Shown here: piece after piece, positions 16,690-25,234 of the stretch
Layout: every line of letters starts with the position of its first letter
Numbering within the stretch: the first letter of the stretch is position 1
The notes under the pieces: model-generated
Database searches by the model: none
What the model was told of the DNA's origin: nothing
The model's input: only the letters and a program-made list of their open reading frames with translations
Translations under genes and position numbers: made by a program
Assembly: GCA_944322715.1 (NCBI GenBank)
Contig: CALUPT010000001.1
Location: 186,001 to 250,000, forward strand
Direction of reading: 5' to 3'
Length of the DNA stretch: 64,000 bases
Source of the DNA: an uncultured Bacteroidales bacterium
GTDB lineage: Bacteria; Bacteroidota; Bacteroidia; Bacteroidales; UBA932

Positions 16690-17859
16690 TCAATAGACGT
16701 ATGAATGTATATCCTGGGCGGTGATGCGGCTGCCGGAGAGGATAAGAAGCCGTTCCACGACGTTGCGGAGCTCCCTGATGTTTCCTGTCCAGTGCTTGTC
16801 CACAAGCAGCTGCATTGCATCCGTATCCACTTCCCTGCGCTGCATACCGGTTTCCGTACATATCTGGTCTATGAAATGGTGGACCAGCAGCGGGATGTCA
16901 TCTTTCCTTTCATCGAGGGATGGGACCGTAATCACGATGACGCTCAGCCTGTGGTACAGGTCCTCCCTGAAATTCCCCTTCTCTATTTCTTCCCTGAGGT
17001 TCTTGTTCGTGGCGGCCAGTACCCTGACATCCACGTTGATGTCCTTGTCGCTCCCCACACGTGAAAGTTTCTTTTCCTGCAGCACCCTCAGTACCTTGGC
17101 CTGTGCGGCAAGGCTCATGTCCCCGATTTCATCGAGGAAGAGCGTTCCTCCGTCCGCCTGTTCGAATTTCCCCTTGTGCTGTTTCACCGCAGATGTGAAA
17201 GCCCCCTTCTCATGCCCGAACAGTTCGCTCTCGATCAGTTCTGAAGGGATTGCGGCGCAGTTCACTTCCACGTATGGCATCTGGGACCTCATGCTTTTCT
17301 GGTGCAGTGTCCTTGCCACAAGTTCCTTTCCCGTACCGTTGGCCCCTGTTATCAGCACCCGGGCGTCCGTGGGGGCGACCTTGTCTATCATTTCCCTCAC
17401 TTTCTTCATTGGAGCAGACTCTCCGACCATCTCCTGCCCGTAGACTTTCTTCTTGAGCCGCGTGGCCTCGGATGCCAGCCGTTCGGTCTTGGAGATGAGC
17501 GTCACCTTGTCCGTCGCGTTTTTGATGGTAATAAGTATCCTGTTGAGATCCAATGGCTTCTGTATGAAGTCGAATGCCCCTTTCTTAATGCATTCCACTG
17601 CCGTGTCGATGTCCCCGTGTCCGGAGATCATGATTACGGCTGAATCCACGCCTTCTGCCCCCAACCTGTCCAGTACCTCGATGCCATCCATGTTGGGCAT
17701 CTTGATGTCACAGAATATCACGCTGTATTTTTCTTTCAGGGCCATCTCCACGCCCTGTGCCCCATCCTCGGCCGTATCCGCCTCGTAGCCCTCATCCATC
17801 AGGATTTCCTTGAGGGAATTGCGGATGGCCCTCTCATCGTCTATTATAAGTATTTTCAT
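16690..17859 (-). CDS. NtrC-like response regulator lacking a DNA-binding domain
   Basis: A 389-residue protein. Receiver domain (1-115): acidic pocket D7-D8, phospho-acceptor Asp51 and Lys101. AAA+ sigma-54 activator domain (about 140-370): Walker A GANGTGKE (172-179), sigma-54 contact loop GAFTSA (219-224) instead of GAFTGA, Walker B FLDEIGD, arginine-finger region and NIRELRN. The chain ends soon after ITAQDIHSYVY, so the C-terminal Fis-type helix-turn-helix is missing. In-frame upstream Met codons exist, but MKILIIDDE at 17859 is the conserved start. No histidine kinase is adjacent, so it is an orphan regulator. It would activate sigma-54 promoters from solution or through another DNA-binding protein. 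Confidence 0.88.
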   Translation of the reverse strand: MKILIIDDERAIRNSLKEILMDEGYEADTAEDGAQGVEMALKEKYSVIFCDIKMPNMDGIEVLDRLGAEGVDSAVIMISGHGDIDTAVECIKKGAFDFIQKPLDLNRILITIKNATDKVTLISKTERLASEATRLKKKVYGQEMVGESAPMKKVREMIDKVAPTDARVLITGANGTGKELVARTLHQKSMRSQMPYVEVNCAAIPSELIESELFGHEKGAFTSAVKQHKGKFEQADGGTLFLDEIGDMSLAAQAKVLRVLQEKKLSRVGSDKDINVDVRVLAATNKNLREEIEKGNFREDLYHRLSVIVITVPSLDERKDDIPLLVHHFIDQICTETGMQRREVDTDAMQLLVDKHWTGNIRELRNVVERLLILSGSRITAQDIHSYVY

Positions 17860-17992
17860 TGCCTTGTTATTTATTGTCAGTCCGCTAACGGCCTCCGTCC
17901 ATGCATGGTCGCACGGAATTGTCTGTCGGAGCATTACCGGAGGCGGAAGAATACAAATATCGGACAAATTTCCGTGTTTACGCAAATTTTTA

Positions 17993-18000
17993 TAATTTTG
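17993..18000 (+). promoter_or_regulatory. Bacteroidetes -7 box for cmk-ispH
   Basis: TAATTTTG matches TAnnTTTG and ends 24 nt before the cmk ATG at 18025. Confidence 0.6.
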
Positions 18001-18024
18001 CTGACCCAACTATTGTGTACTGAA

Positions 18025-18726
18025 ATGCTGATACCTGACATTATCATTGCCATAGATGGCTATTCATCTACGGGGAAGAGCACGTTCGCGAAGCGGATTG
18101 CCGCCGAAGTGTCTTTCCTGTATCTCGATTCGGGTGCCCTTTACAGGGCGGTTACCCTGTATGCCATAGAAAAAGGTATCATCTCGCCGGCCGGGAATAT
18201 CGACAGGCATGCGCTGTGCAGGGCGCTTGACGGGCTTGACATTCATTTTGAGAGCAAGGGCAATGGCAGCAGGACCTATATCGGAGACAGATGCGTTGAA
18301 GGAGAGATCCGTACGCTGGCTGTATCCGAGCATGTCAGCCCGGTATCCGCGGTCCCGGAAGTCAGGAGTTTCATCGATGACAGGCTGAGGGAGTTCGGAC
18401 GCAGGAAACGTGTGGTCATGGATGGCAGGGACATAGGCACCACTGTATTCCCGGATGCAGAACTTAAGATATTCATGACGGCGGATCAGATGGTGCGGGC
18501 ACGCAGGAGGGCGGATGAGATGAAGAAGAGGGGAGAGAACGTCGATCCGGAGGAGGTCCTCAAAAACATCCGCGAGAGGGATTTTATTGATTCCCACAGG
18601 GATACATCCCCGCTTTCGATGGCCGAGGATGCGGTAGTGCTCGACAATTCCTACATGACCATAGAGGAGCAGATGGTCTGGTTCAGGCGTTTGGTGGCCG
18701 AGCGGTTCCCGATGAAAGAAAGTTGA
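18025..18726 (+). CDS. cmk: Cytidylate kinase
   Basis: A 233-residue nucleoside monophosphate kinase that converts CMP and dCMP to the diphosphates with ATP. The P-loop DGYSSTGKST is close to the N-terminus, followed by LDSGALYRAVT (substrate binding), MDGRDIGTTVFPDA and the lid region ARRRADEMKKRG with RDFIDSHRDTSPL. Length is normal. ATG 18025 is used because it precedes the conserved start and follows the promoter at 17993-18000. ispH follows after 21 bp, an arrangement often seen in Bacteroidetes, so the two are likely an operon. Confidence 0.96.
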   Translation: MLIPDIIIAIDGYSSTGKSTFAKRIAAEVSFLYLDSGALYRAVTLYAIEKGIISPAGNIDRHALCRALDGLDIHFESKGNGSRTYIGDRCVEGEIRTLAVSEHVSPVSAVPEVRSFIDDRLREFGRRKRVVMDGRDIGTTVFPDAELKIFMTADQMVRARRRADEMKKRGENVDPEEVLKNIRERDFIDSHRDTSPLSMAEDAVVLDNSYMTIEEQMVWFRRLVAERFPMKES

Positions 18727-18747
18727 CGGAAAGAAAGAGAGAGTGCC

Positions 18748-19689
18748 ATGACTGTTGATGTCGATAACAATTCCGGATTCTGTGCCGGTGTGATAAGGGC
18801 GATAGACAAGGCTGAAGAATACCTTGACAAGGCCGATGTATCGCGGAAGCGGCTGTATTCCTTGGGAGCGATAGTGCATAACGAGTCCGAACTGAACAGG
18901 CTTGCGTCAAAGGGCCTTGTCACGATCGACAGGGAGGATCTGTCGGAAACACGTGCCGCGGAAGGGGAGACTCTGCTTATCCGAGCCCACGGAGAGCCGC
19001 CGGAGACATACAGGCAGGCGGAAAGCATAGGTTTCAATATCATAGACTGTACATGCCCGGTCGTGCTGAAACTGCAGAAAGACATCAGGGATGCGTATGT
19101 CAGGCTGCATGAAGGGCCGAGAAAAGGGCAGATAGCAATCTTCGGAAAAATCGGGCATCCTGAAGTGCTCGGCCTGCTGGGACAGACTGATGGGGATGCA
19201 GTCGTGATAGAGAACATGAAGATGCTGGAGGATGCCGTCGGCGATGGGAGGATAGGGCTGACACGCCCGGTGGAGATATTTTCCCAGACGACCAAAAGCC
19301 CGGCGGAATATTCATCCATCTGCTCCCGGCTGGAGGAGATGATGGCCGTGGCAAACGAGATGCCGATCCCCCAGTTCAAGGGACGCCGGCTGCTGACAGT
19401 GCACAATACGATCTGTCAGCAAGTGGCGACAAGGCATGCAAAGCTGTCGCGTTTCGCTCTGGAGCATGACATCATTATCTTTGTTTCCGGCAAGGCGAGT
19501 TCCAACGGCAAGGTACTTTGCGATTTGTGCAAGTCATTGAACATAAGGACTTACCATATCTCTTCCGTGAACGAACTGAAAAGGGAATGGTTCCGAAGCG
19601 AAGACAAGGTCGGGGTATGCGGGGCGACATCCACCCCGAAATGGCTGCTCGAACAGGTGGCCGCCGCCATCGGAAAACTTCACGGTTGA
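18748..19689 (+). CDS. ispH: 4-hydroxy-3-methylbut-2-enyl diphosphate reductase
   Basis: A 313-residue Fe-S enzyme of the non-mevalonate isoprenoid pathway that makes IPP and DMAPP from HMBPP. The three cluster ligands are in place: Cys12 in SGFCAGV, Cys103 in IDCTCPVV and Cys223 in HNTICQQ; the substrate-binding His and Ser/Thr motifs AIVHNE, IRAHGEPP and GVCGATSTPKW are also visible. The start codon 21 bp after cmk suggests co-transcription with it. Confidence 0.96.
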   Translation: MTVDVDNNSGFCAGVIRAIDKAEEYLDKADVSRKRLYSLGAIVHNESELNRLASKGLVTIDREDLSETRAAEGETLLIRAHGEPPETYRQAESIGFNIIDCTCPVVLKLQKDIRDAYVRLHEGPRKGQIAIFGKIGHPEVLGLLGQTDGDAVVIENMKMLEDAVGDGRIGLTRPVEIFSQTTKSPAEYSSICSRLEEMMAVANEMPIPQFKGRRLLTVHNTICQQVATRHAKLSRFALEHDIIIFVSGKASSNGKVLCDLCKSLNIRTYHISSVNELKREWFRSEDKVGVCGATSTPKWLLEQVAAAIGKLHG

Positions 19690-19697
19690 CGGAAAAT

Positions 19698-19728
19698 TTT
19701 GCAGAAAACGGACATTTTTATAATTTTG
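19698..19728 (+). promoter_or_regulatory. Promoter of efp
   Basis: TTTG (19698-19701), 19 bp, then TAATTTTG (19721-19728): a textbook Bacteroidetes promoter with both boxes and ideal spacing. The efp leader is about 39 nt. Confidence 0.75.
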
Positions 19729-19771
19729 CGCCCTGAATCCCTGACAATTACAATAGTTAAAACATATTTTT

Positions 19772-20341
19772 ATGGCAACAACAGCTGATTTCAAAAACGG
19801 ATTGTACATCAATTATAACGGCAAGCCATGCTCCATTGTGTGGTTCCAGCATGTAAAACCGGGCAAAGGTCCGGCTTTCGTGAAGACCAAGCTCCGTAAC
19901 CTAGAGAACGGACGTATCCTCGAGAACACGTTTACCGCAGGAGCGAAGATCGAGACCATCAATGTCGAGAGAAGGCCGTACCAGTTCCTTTACAAGGATG
20001 AGGACGGATATAACTTCATGCACGAGGAGACTTTCGAGCAGATACATCTCGATGAGAACCTCGTTGACAATGCGGACCTCATGAAAGAGGGCCAGCATGT
20101 GGAAATGATGTTTCTTGCCGATGAGGAGAGGTGCCTTACATGCGAACTCCCTACATACGTCGAGATGGAAGTTACCTATACCGAGCCGGCAGTGAAGGGC
20201 GATACCGCTTCTTCCAATGCCCTTAAGGAGGCTACGTTGGAGACAGGCGCCAAGATAATGGTCCCTCTTTTCATCAACCAGGGCGAGAAGATCCGTGTCA
20301 ACACCACCGACCGCAGTTACGGCGAGCGTGTAAAGGAATAG
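19772..20341 (+). CDS. efp: Elongation factor P
   Basis: A 189-residue three-domain protein that enters the ribosome E site and relieves stalling at polyproline stretches. The domain I tip loop reads KPGKGPAF, with Lys32 at the position that other bacteria modify; no epm or earP modification gene is visible here. The C-terminal OB domain ends with the conserved INQGEKIRVNTTDRSYGERV. It has its own promoter and a hairpin terminator. Confidence 0.97.
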   Translation: MATTADFKNGLYINYNGKPCSIVWFQHVKPGKGPAFVKTKLRNLENGRILENTFTAGAKIETINVERRPYQFLYKDEDGYNFMHEETFEQIHLDENLVDNADLMKEGQHVEMMFLADEERCLTCELPTYVEMEVTYTEPAVKGDTASSNALKEATLETGAKIMVPLFINQGEKIRVNTTDRSYGERVKE

Positions 20342-20361
20342 TCTTGTTTACAGAGATTCGG

Positions 20362-20390
20362 GACCGGTGTCTGTCAGGCGCCGGTCTTTT
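20362..20390 (+). terminator. Terminator between efp and lptB
   Basis: GACCGGTG (20362-20369) pairs with CGCCGGTC (20379-20386), followed by a T run. The loop contains the lptB stop codon (20374-20376), so the structure lies at the convergent 3' ends of both genes. Confidence 0.75.
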
Positions 20391-21153
20391 TTCTTGTCAT
20401 TTCGGCTTCGGCGCGGGTGAATGCATCGGAGCGTTTGAGTACGAAGTTGGAACCGAGGTATTTGGTGCGGACTTCTTCATCGGCGGCAAGCGATTCCGGG
20501 GTGCCGCTCTGCAGGATGTTGCCTTCATAGAGAAGATAGGCCCGGTCGATGATGGCAAGCGTCTCTCCCACATTGTGGTCGGTGATGATTACCCCGATAT
20601 TCTTGTATTTCAGTTTGGCTATGATATACTGGATGTCCTCGACGGCAATCGGGTCCACTCCTGCAAACGGCTCATCCAGGAGGATGAATTTCGGGTCTAT
20701 GGCTAAAGCCCGCGCGATTTCGCACCTGCGCCGCTCTCCTCCTGACAGCTGTATGCCGAGACTCTTGCGCACCTTGTGCAGGTTGAACTCATCGATAAGG
20801 GATTCCAGCCTTTCCTTGCGCTCGGCCTTGGTGTAGTGGGACATCTCCATGACTGACATCAGGTTGTCCTCTACGGAAAGCCTTCTGAATACGGATGCCT
20901 CCTGTGCGAGGTAGCCGACGCCTTTCTGAGCCCTCTTGTACATCGGAAGACTTGTAATCTCTTCATCATCGAGGAAGATCCTGCCGGCATTCGGCACGAT
21001 AAGTCCCGTTATCATGTAGAAACTTGTGGTCTTCCCGGCGCCGTTCGGTCCGAGAAAACCGACTATCTCTCCCTGCTCCACCTCCATGGATACCCCTTTC
21101 ACAACTGTTCTCGGTCCGTATTTCTTGACCAGATTCTCGCATCTGAGTTTCAT
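20374..21153 (-). CDS. lptB: LPS export ABC transporter ATP-binding protein
   Basis: A 259-residue ABC ATPase with Walker A GPNGAGKTTS, signature LSGGERRR, Walker B FILLDEPFAGVDPIA and switch His in ITDHN. The FAGVDP box and SVFRRLSVEDN are hallmarks of LptB, the ATPase that drives lipopolysaccharide from the inner membrane towards the outer membrane with LptFG. In-frame Met codons upstream are less likely because MKLRCENLVKKYG is the usual start. It lies 46 bp after dnaX on the same strand. The last 20 residues (RSDAFTRAEAEMTRKKTGA) extend a little beyond the core. Confidence 0.92.
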   Translation of the reverse strand: MKLRCENLVKKYGPRTVVKGVSMEVEQGEIVGFLGPNGAGKTTSFYMITGLIVPNAGRIFLDDEEITSLPMYKRAQKGVGYLAQEASVFRRLSVEDNLMSVMEMSHYTKAERKERLESLIDEFNLHKVRKSLGIQLSGGERRRCEIARALAIDPKFILLDEPFAGVDPIAVEDIQYIIAKLKYKNIGVIITDHNVGETLAIIDRAYLLYEGNILQSGTPESLAADEEVRTKYLGSNFVLKRSDAFTRAEAEMTRKKTGA

Positions 21154-21199
21154 GATTCTGTCTTTTTTATGCCTTGACGGCATGTCTGTTTCTCTGTTG

Positions 21200-22963
21200 T
21201 TATCTGATATCGAGGCCCAGATCCTGCACAAAGGTCTTCACCTCATCGTTTTTCTTTATCAGGAAGTCCGCCTTTTCGCTCGGCATATACGGTACGGCCT
21301 CTATCTGCGAATCCTCGATCACATCCACTTCCAACCGGATGGCAGAGCCGGTCAGTTTCTGGAAATTCCCTTCCAGCTCCCTCAGGCATTTTTCCGCTAT
21401 CCAGTCCCTCTGCGCAGTGTTGAAGACCTTGAAAACCACCTTTTTCTCCGCGCCTTCACCGGTGATTTCCAGAGAAGCCGAACTGATGGCATTGGCTAAC
21501 CGCGGCTTTTTGCCGTACAGGGCAGCCAGTTCCTGCCATTTCTCCCGTATGGCATCATCGTCCGGTTCGGCGTTTCCTGCCGGACTGTCCTGTGCCGTGA
21601 TCTTATTCCTGGTTTCCTCTTCGGTCATTGACTTGATGGACAGGACTGTCGCTCCGGACCTCGATGCCCTTGTCCTGCGCGGGGCGGGCTGGACCGGAGC
21701 AATATCGGATGGACTTGCCGTCTCCGCTGCCGGTCCAGCCTGCTTTGGCTGTTCTGTCTGCTTTGACGGTTCTGTCTGTTCCGGAAGTCCAGCCTGTCTC
21801 TCCTGCACCGGTGCCTGCGGTGCAGGAGCTGTCGGTACCTCCCGGGTTTGCGGGGCCTGTCCGGAGAGAGCGCCCGAAAGGGCACACAGCCGCATAAGGG
21901 CGAATTCGATATGCAGCCGCGGGTTGAGACTGCTCCTGTATCCTGTCTCGCAGGCCGTAGTGATCGAGAGAGCATCGTACAGAAATTTCAGGGAGCACTT
22001 CCCGGCCTGTTCCGCATATTTCTTCTTCAGGGATTCCGGCAGTTCCAGAAGCGATTCCATCCCTCCTCCCTTGCTCACTATCAGGTCCCGGAAGTGCGTG
22101 CTCAGCGCCGCCACGAAGTGCAGGGCATTGAACCCCTTTGTCAGTATCCCGTCAAATGTCAGCAGGGCTTTCCTGTAGTCGCCTGCCAGGAAATCATCGA
22201 CTAACGAGAATGAATATTCATAGTCAAGGACGTTTAGGTTTTTCAGTACATCCTGATACCGGACTTCGGTCCCGCAGAAGGCCACTGTCTGGTCGAATAT
22301 GGTCAGGGCATCGCGCATCGCGCCATCCGCCTTGTTGGCTATCACATGCAGGGATTCATCGTCTATGCTGACATTCTCCTTTTCCGCTATGTTCCTCAGC
22401 TGCCTTACGATATTGTCTACGGTGATACGGTTGAAGTCGTATGTCTGGCATCTTGACAGGATGGTCGGGAGAATCTTGTGCTTCTCCGTCGTCGCGAGAA
22501 TGAAGATGGCGTATGCCGGCGGTTCCTCCAATGTCTTGAGAAAGGCGTTGAAGGCGGCCTGCGACAGCATGTGCACCTCATCTATTATGTAGACGCTGTA
22601 TTTGCCCACCTGCGGCGGTATCCGCACCTGGTCCATCAGGGCCTTGATGTCATCCACTCCGTTATTGGAGGCGGCATCCAGTTCATGGATACAGTATGAC
22701 CTGCCTTCCGCGAAGGATCTGCAGGATTCGCATTCCCCGCACGGCTCCATGTCCGGTGACGGATTGGAACAGTTGATGGCCTTCGCAAAGATCCTGGCCG
22801 TGGTCGTCTTGCCTACGCCCCTCGGACCGCAGAACAGGTAGGCATGTGCCAGCTGTCCTCGGATAATGGAGTTTTTCAGGGTCTGGGCTATGTTGTCCTG
22901 CCCTATCAGGGTCTCGAATGTGTCCGGCCTGTATTTCCTCGCCGATACTATATACTGTGTCAT
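21200..22963 (-). CDS. dnaX: DNA polymerase III subunit gamma/tau
   Basis: A 587-residue clamp-loader subunit. The AAA+ part shows ARKYRPDTF at the start, Walker A GPRGVGKTTTA, a four-cysteine zinc module (CSNPSPDMEPCGECESC), IDEVHMLS, and the sensor TTEKHKILPTILSRC. A Pro/Gln/Glu-rich linker (about residues 380-430) leads to a tau-like C-terminal domain. The start codon is only 7 nt below an exact -7 box (22970-22977), which suggests a leaderless or nearly leaderless mRNA, since MTQYIVSARKYRP is the conserved N-terminus. Confidence 0.96.
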   Translation of the reverse strand: MTQYIVSARKYRPDTFETLIGQDNIAQTLKNSIIRGQLAHAYLFCGPRGVGKTTTARIFAKAINCSNPSPDMEPCGECESCRSFAEGRSYCIHELDAASNNGVDDIKALMDQVRIPPQVGKYSVYIIDEVHMLSQAAFNAFLKTLEEPPAYAIFILATTEKHKILPTILSRCQTYDFNRITVDNIVRQLRNIAEKENVSIDDESLHVIANKADGAMRDALTIFDQTVAFCGTEVRYQDVLKNLNVLDYEYSFSLVDDFLAGDYRKALLTFDGILTKGFNALHFVAALSTHFRDLIVSKGGGMESLLELPESLKKKYAEQAGKCSLKFLYDALSITTACETGYRSSLNPRLHIEFALMRLCALSGALSGQAPQTREVPTAPAPQAPVQERQAGLPEQTEPSKQTEQPKQAGPAAETASPSDIAPVQPAPRRTRASRSGATVLSIKSMTEEETRNKITAQDSPAGNAEPDDDAIREKWQELAALYGKKPRLANAISSASLEITGEGAEKKVVFKVFNTAQRDWIAEKCLRELEGNFQKLTGSAIRLEVDVIEDSQIEAVPYMPSEKADFLIKKNDEVKTFVQDLGLDIR

Positions 22964-22969
22964 AACCTA

Positions 22970-22977
22970 CAAAGTTA
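22970..22977 (-). promoter_or_regulatory. -7 box for dnaX
   Basis: The minus strand reads TAACTTTG. Together with the plus-strand TAACTTTG at 22991-22998 it forms a perfect 8-bp inverted repeat with a 13-bp centre. Confidence 0.55.
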
Positions 22978-22990
22978 AGCATAATCTTTG

Positions 22991-22998
22991 TAACTTTG
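22991..22998 (+). promoter_or_regulatory. -7 box for the secreted-protein/M16 operon
   Basis: TAACTTTG is an exact TAnnTTTG facing right; it would give a leader of about 75 nt for the gene at 23079. Confidence 0.55.
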
Positions 22999-23078
22999 CC
23001 GCCCGGACCTGAATGCGCCCGTATTTTTTATCTGTAACCGGAAGAAATGCGGGGCATTCCGGGAAAAACATTCTGGAT

Positions 23079-23921
23079 ATGAAAAGGATTCTGATATTTA
23101 TGGTGGCTGTTTTCGTGCCTGCGGTGATGTTTTCCCAGGCGCAGATAACCACGAAGAAAATGAAGTTGGAGGATTTCCCGGAGAAGATCACCAAGGTGGT
23201 CCTGTCCGGAAACATATTCGTGGATGGCACCATCGAAGATGCCATCAAGAACAGGTGGACGATCTCCCCGTATGAATTCTGTACGTTAGAGGAATTCGAA
23301 GCCCTGAAAGGCAAGGAAGACTATTATTTCCTTATGGTTGTGACCGGTCAGTTCAGGAAGGAGGCGGAGCCGGGGATGATCATGCTGTCTCTCGTGAAGG
23401 GCGGCAAAGGGGCGGACCTGAGCCTCGACAAGATGCTTGAGGTCGTGACGCTCCCGATATGTTCGGCTGAATATCCGTCCGGGAGGGAGATGGCATTCAT
23501 GCCTGCCCTGGTGGACATTATAGAGAATCATGTCTCGGCTTCCATGAAAAGGGATTACAGTGCATACGGCGGTCTGGAGACCAATTCTCCGAGGCTCGAT
23601 GCTGCGCGCGGCAAGAGGGTTGTCATTGCGGAAAGCGATCTGTGCAGTTCTGCAGACAGTTCTTTCCTGGCATCATTGCCTGGGGGAAAGATGGAGATCC
23701 TTCCGGATGATGAAGCGGATGCCCTGATGGAAGATGGGACTGCGAACACCCTTGTGAGCTATACGGTGACGCCGTATGAGGCCGGACCCGGTTCTTTCTG
23801 CTACAAGATGCTGATCGATGCGGGGACCCATGAACTCTACTATTACCGGAAGCAAAGGATTTCCAGGAGTGCCGGTGCGGGATTCCTTCCTGAGGAGCTT
23901 TCGAGAATAGCAAGGAGATAG
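23079..23921 (+). CDS. Secreted protein of unknown function
   Basis: A 280-residue protein with a signal peptide (about residues 1-19, ending VMFSQA). I do not recognise a domain. It has an alternating alpha/beta look, a central CSAEYPSGREMAFMPALVDIIENHV segment and a C-terminal part rich in Tyr (HELYYYRKQRIS). Similar exported proteins occur in Bacteroidales. It begins 75 nt below the promoter at 22991 and is followed after 25 bp by an M16 peptidase gene, so the two are probably co-transcribed and may act together in the periplasm. ATG 23079 is chosen because it starts the signal peptide. Confidence 0.7.
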   Translation: MKRILIFMVAVFVPAVMFSQAQITTKKMKLEDFPEKITKVVLSGNIFVDGTIEDAIKNRWTISPYEFCTLEEFEALKGKEDYYFLMVVTGQFRKEAEPGMIMLSLVKGGKGADLSLDKMLEVVTLPICSAEYPSGREMAFMPALVDIIENHVSASMKRDYSAYGGLETNSPRLDAARGKRVVIAESDLCSSADSSFLASLPGGKMEILPDDEADALMEDGTANTLVSYTVTPYEAGPGSFCYKMLIDAGTHELYYYRKQRISRSAGAGFLPEELSRIARR

Positions 23922-23946
23922 CTTTCGGGTTAAAAATCAATCATCA

Positions 23947-25224
23947 ATGATAGCAGGAAAATGTGGGTGCGGGATGAGCTATGCCGTGAAACGTGGCGGC
24001 AGCGCCGTGGCATATTGTGCCCTGAGCATAAGATGCGGAACACGGGATGAGGCTGCATATCCCGATGGCAGGCGCGACAGGAGCGGGTATCACAGCGGAA
24101 TAGCACATTTTACGGAGCATACCCTTTTCAAGGGAACGACCAGAAGGACGGCTTCTTCCATAAGCGGATATCTGGACCGTCTCGGAGGAGAACTCAACGC
24201 CTATACGACAAAGGAGGAAATCGTCATACATGCGACGGTGCTCAAGGAAGACCTGCGCAAGGCAATGTCCCTTCTGATGGAACTTGCCACGAGTCCGACA
24301 TTTCCGGAAAACGAAATCGATACGGAGAGAGGAGTGATTGTCGATGAGATCAATTCCTATAAGGATTCTCCGTATGAGGAGGTCTATGACCGGTTCGAGG
24401 AACTCCTTTTCGAGGGGCATCCGCTTTCCGGTCCCATTCTCGGGACGGCGGCTTCTGTCAGGAAGATAACTTCATCCGAACTGCTCAGGTTCGTAAGGGA
24501 GAAATTCATTCCCGGGAATATGGCCTTTACCATTGTGGCGGACCTTCCCGAGGAGAGGATGGAAGGCTCGGTCATCCGTATGGCATCATCCTTTTTCGAC
24601 AATGCGTACCAAGCCAGAACCGTCCGGCCATCGTCCCCGTTGCCGGTCCCGTCCGTTCCGGTGATGCCGCGCCGTTTCGATATGGTCAGAAACAGGAGAA
24701 ACCATCAGGTCAACTGCGTGATAGGAGGTCTTGCCCCATCGCTGTATGATGAGGAGGAAAGGATGGCCGCCATCCTGCTGTCCAACATCCTCGGAGGCCC
24801 GGCATCCAACTCGATCCTGAATTCCGTCCTGAGGGAAAAGAACGGATGGGTCTACGGCGTGGAATGTTCCTACACCCAGTATTCCGACACGGGGATAATG
24901 GCGGTATGTCTCGGATGCGAGAAGGATAATATGGACAAATGCATGAAAGCCGTCTGCAGGGAAGTGGAGAAACTGAAAGACATGCCTATGTCCGACAGGA
25001 GGCTGAAAGCAGCCAAGAAACAGCTTCTCGGACAACTTGCGGTCAGCGGGGACAACGGAGAGACCCAGTGTCTGTCGATGGGCAAGTCCCTCCTTGCATA
25101 CGGAAGGGTCCTGTCTTCGGAGGAGAACAGGGCAAAGGTAGAAGCTGTCACTGCAGGTCAGATACAGGAGACCGCCTGTTCCATTTTCGATGCTTCGCGT
25201 CTCTCCCGCCTCATTTTTACCTGA
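23947..25224 (+). CDS. M16 family zinc metallopeptidase
   Basis: A 425-residue member of the pitrilysin/insulinase family (processing-peptidase-like). The inverted zinc motif HFTEH is at 54-58 (His54, Glu57, His58), with the third ligand Glu134 in GVIVDEI, at the usual distance of about 77 residues. The C-terminal half keeps the second, inactive M16 domain with the RNHQVNCVIGG and LREKNGWVYGVECSY motifs. There is no signal peptide, so it probably acts in the cytoplasm. It follows the secreted protein gene by 25 bp and is convergent with the anti-sigma-like gene (10 bp gap). Confidence 0.92.
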   Translation: MIAGKCGCGMSYAVKRGGSAVAYCALSIRCGTRDEAAYPDGRRDRSGYHSGIAHFTEHTLFKGTTRRTASSISGYLDRLGGELNAYTTKEEIVIHATVLKEDLRKAMSLLMELATSPTFPENEIDTERGVIVDEINSYKDSPYEEVYDRFEELLFEGHPLSGPILGTAASVRKITSSELLRFVREKFIPGNMAFTIVADLPEERMEGSVIRMASSFFDNAYQARTVRPSSPLPVPSVPVMPRRFDMVRNRRNHQVNCVIGGLAPSLYDEEERMAAILLSNILGGPASNSILNSVLREKNGWVYGVECSYTQYSDTGIMAVCLGCEKDNMDKCMKAVCREVEKLKDMPMSDRRLKAAKKQLLGQLAVSGDNGETQCLSMGKSLLAYGRVLSSEENRAKVEAVTAGQIQETACSIFDASRLSRLIFT

Positions 25225-25234
25225 CAGGGGATGA

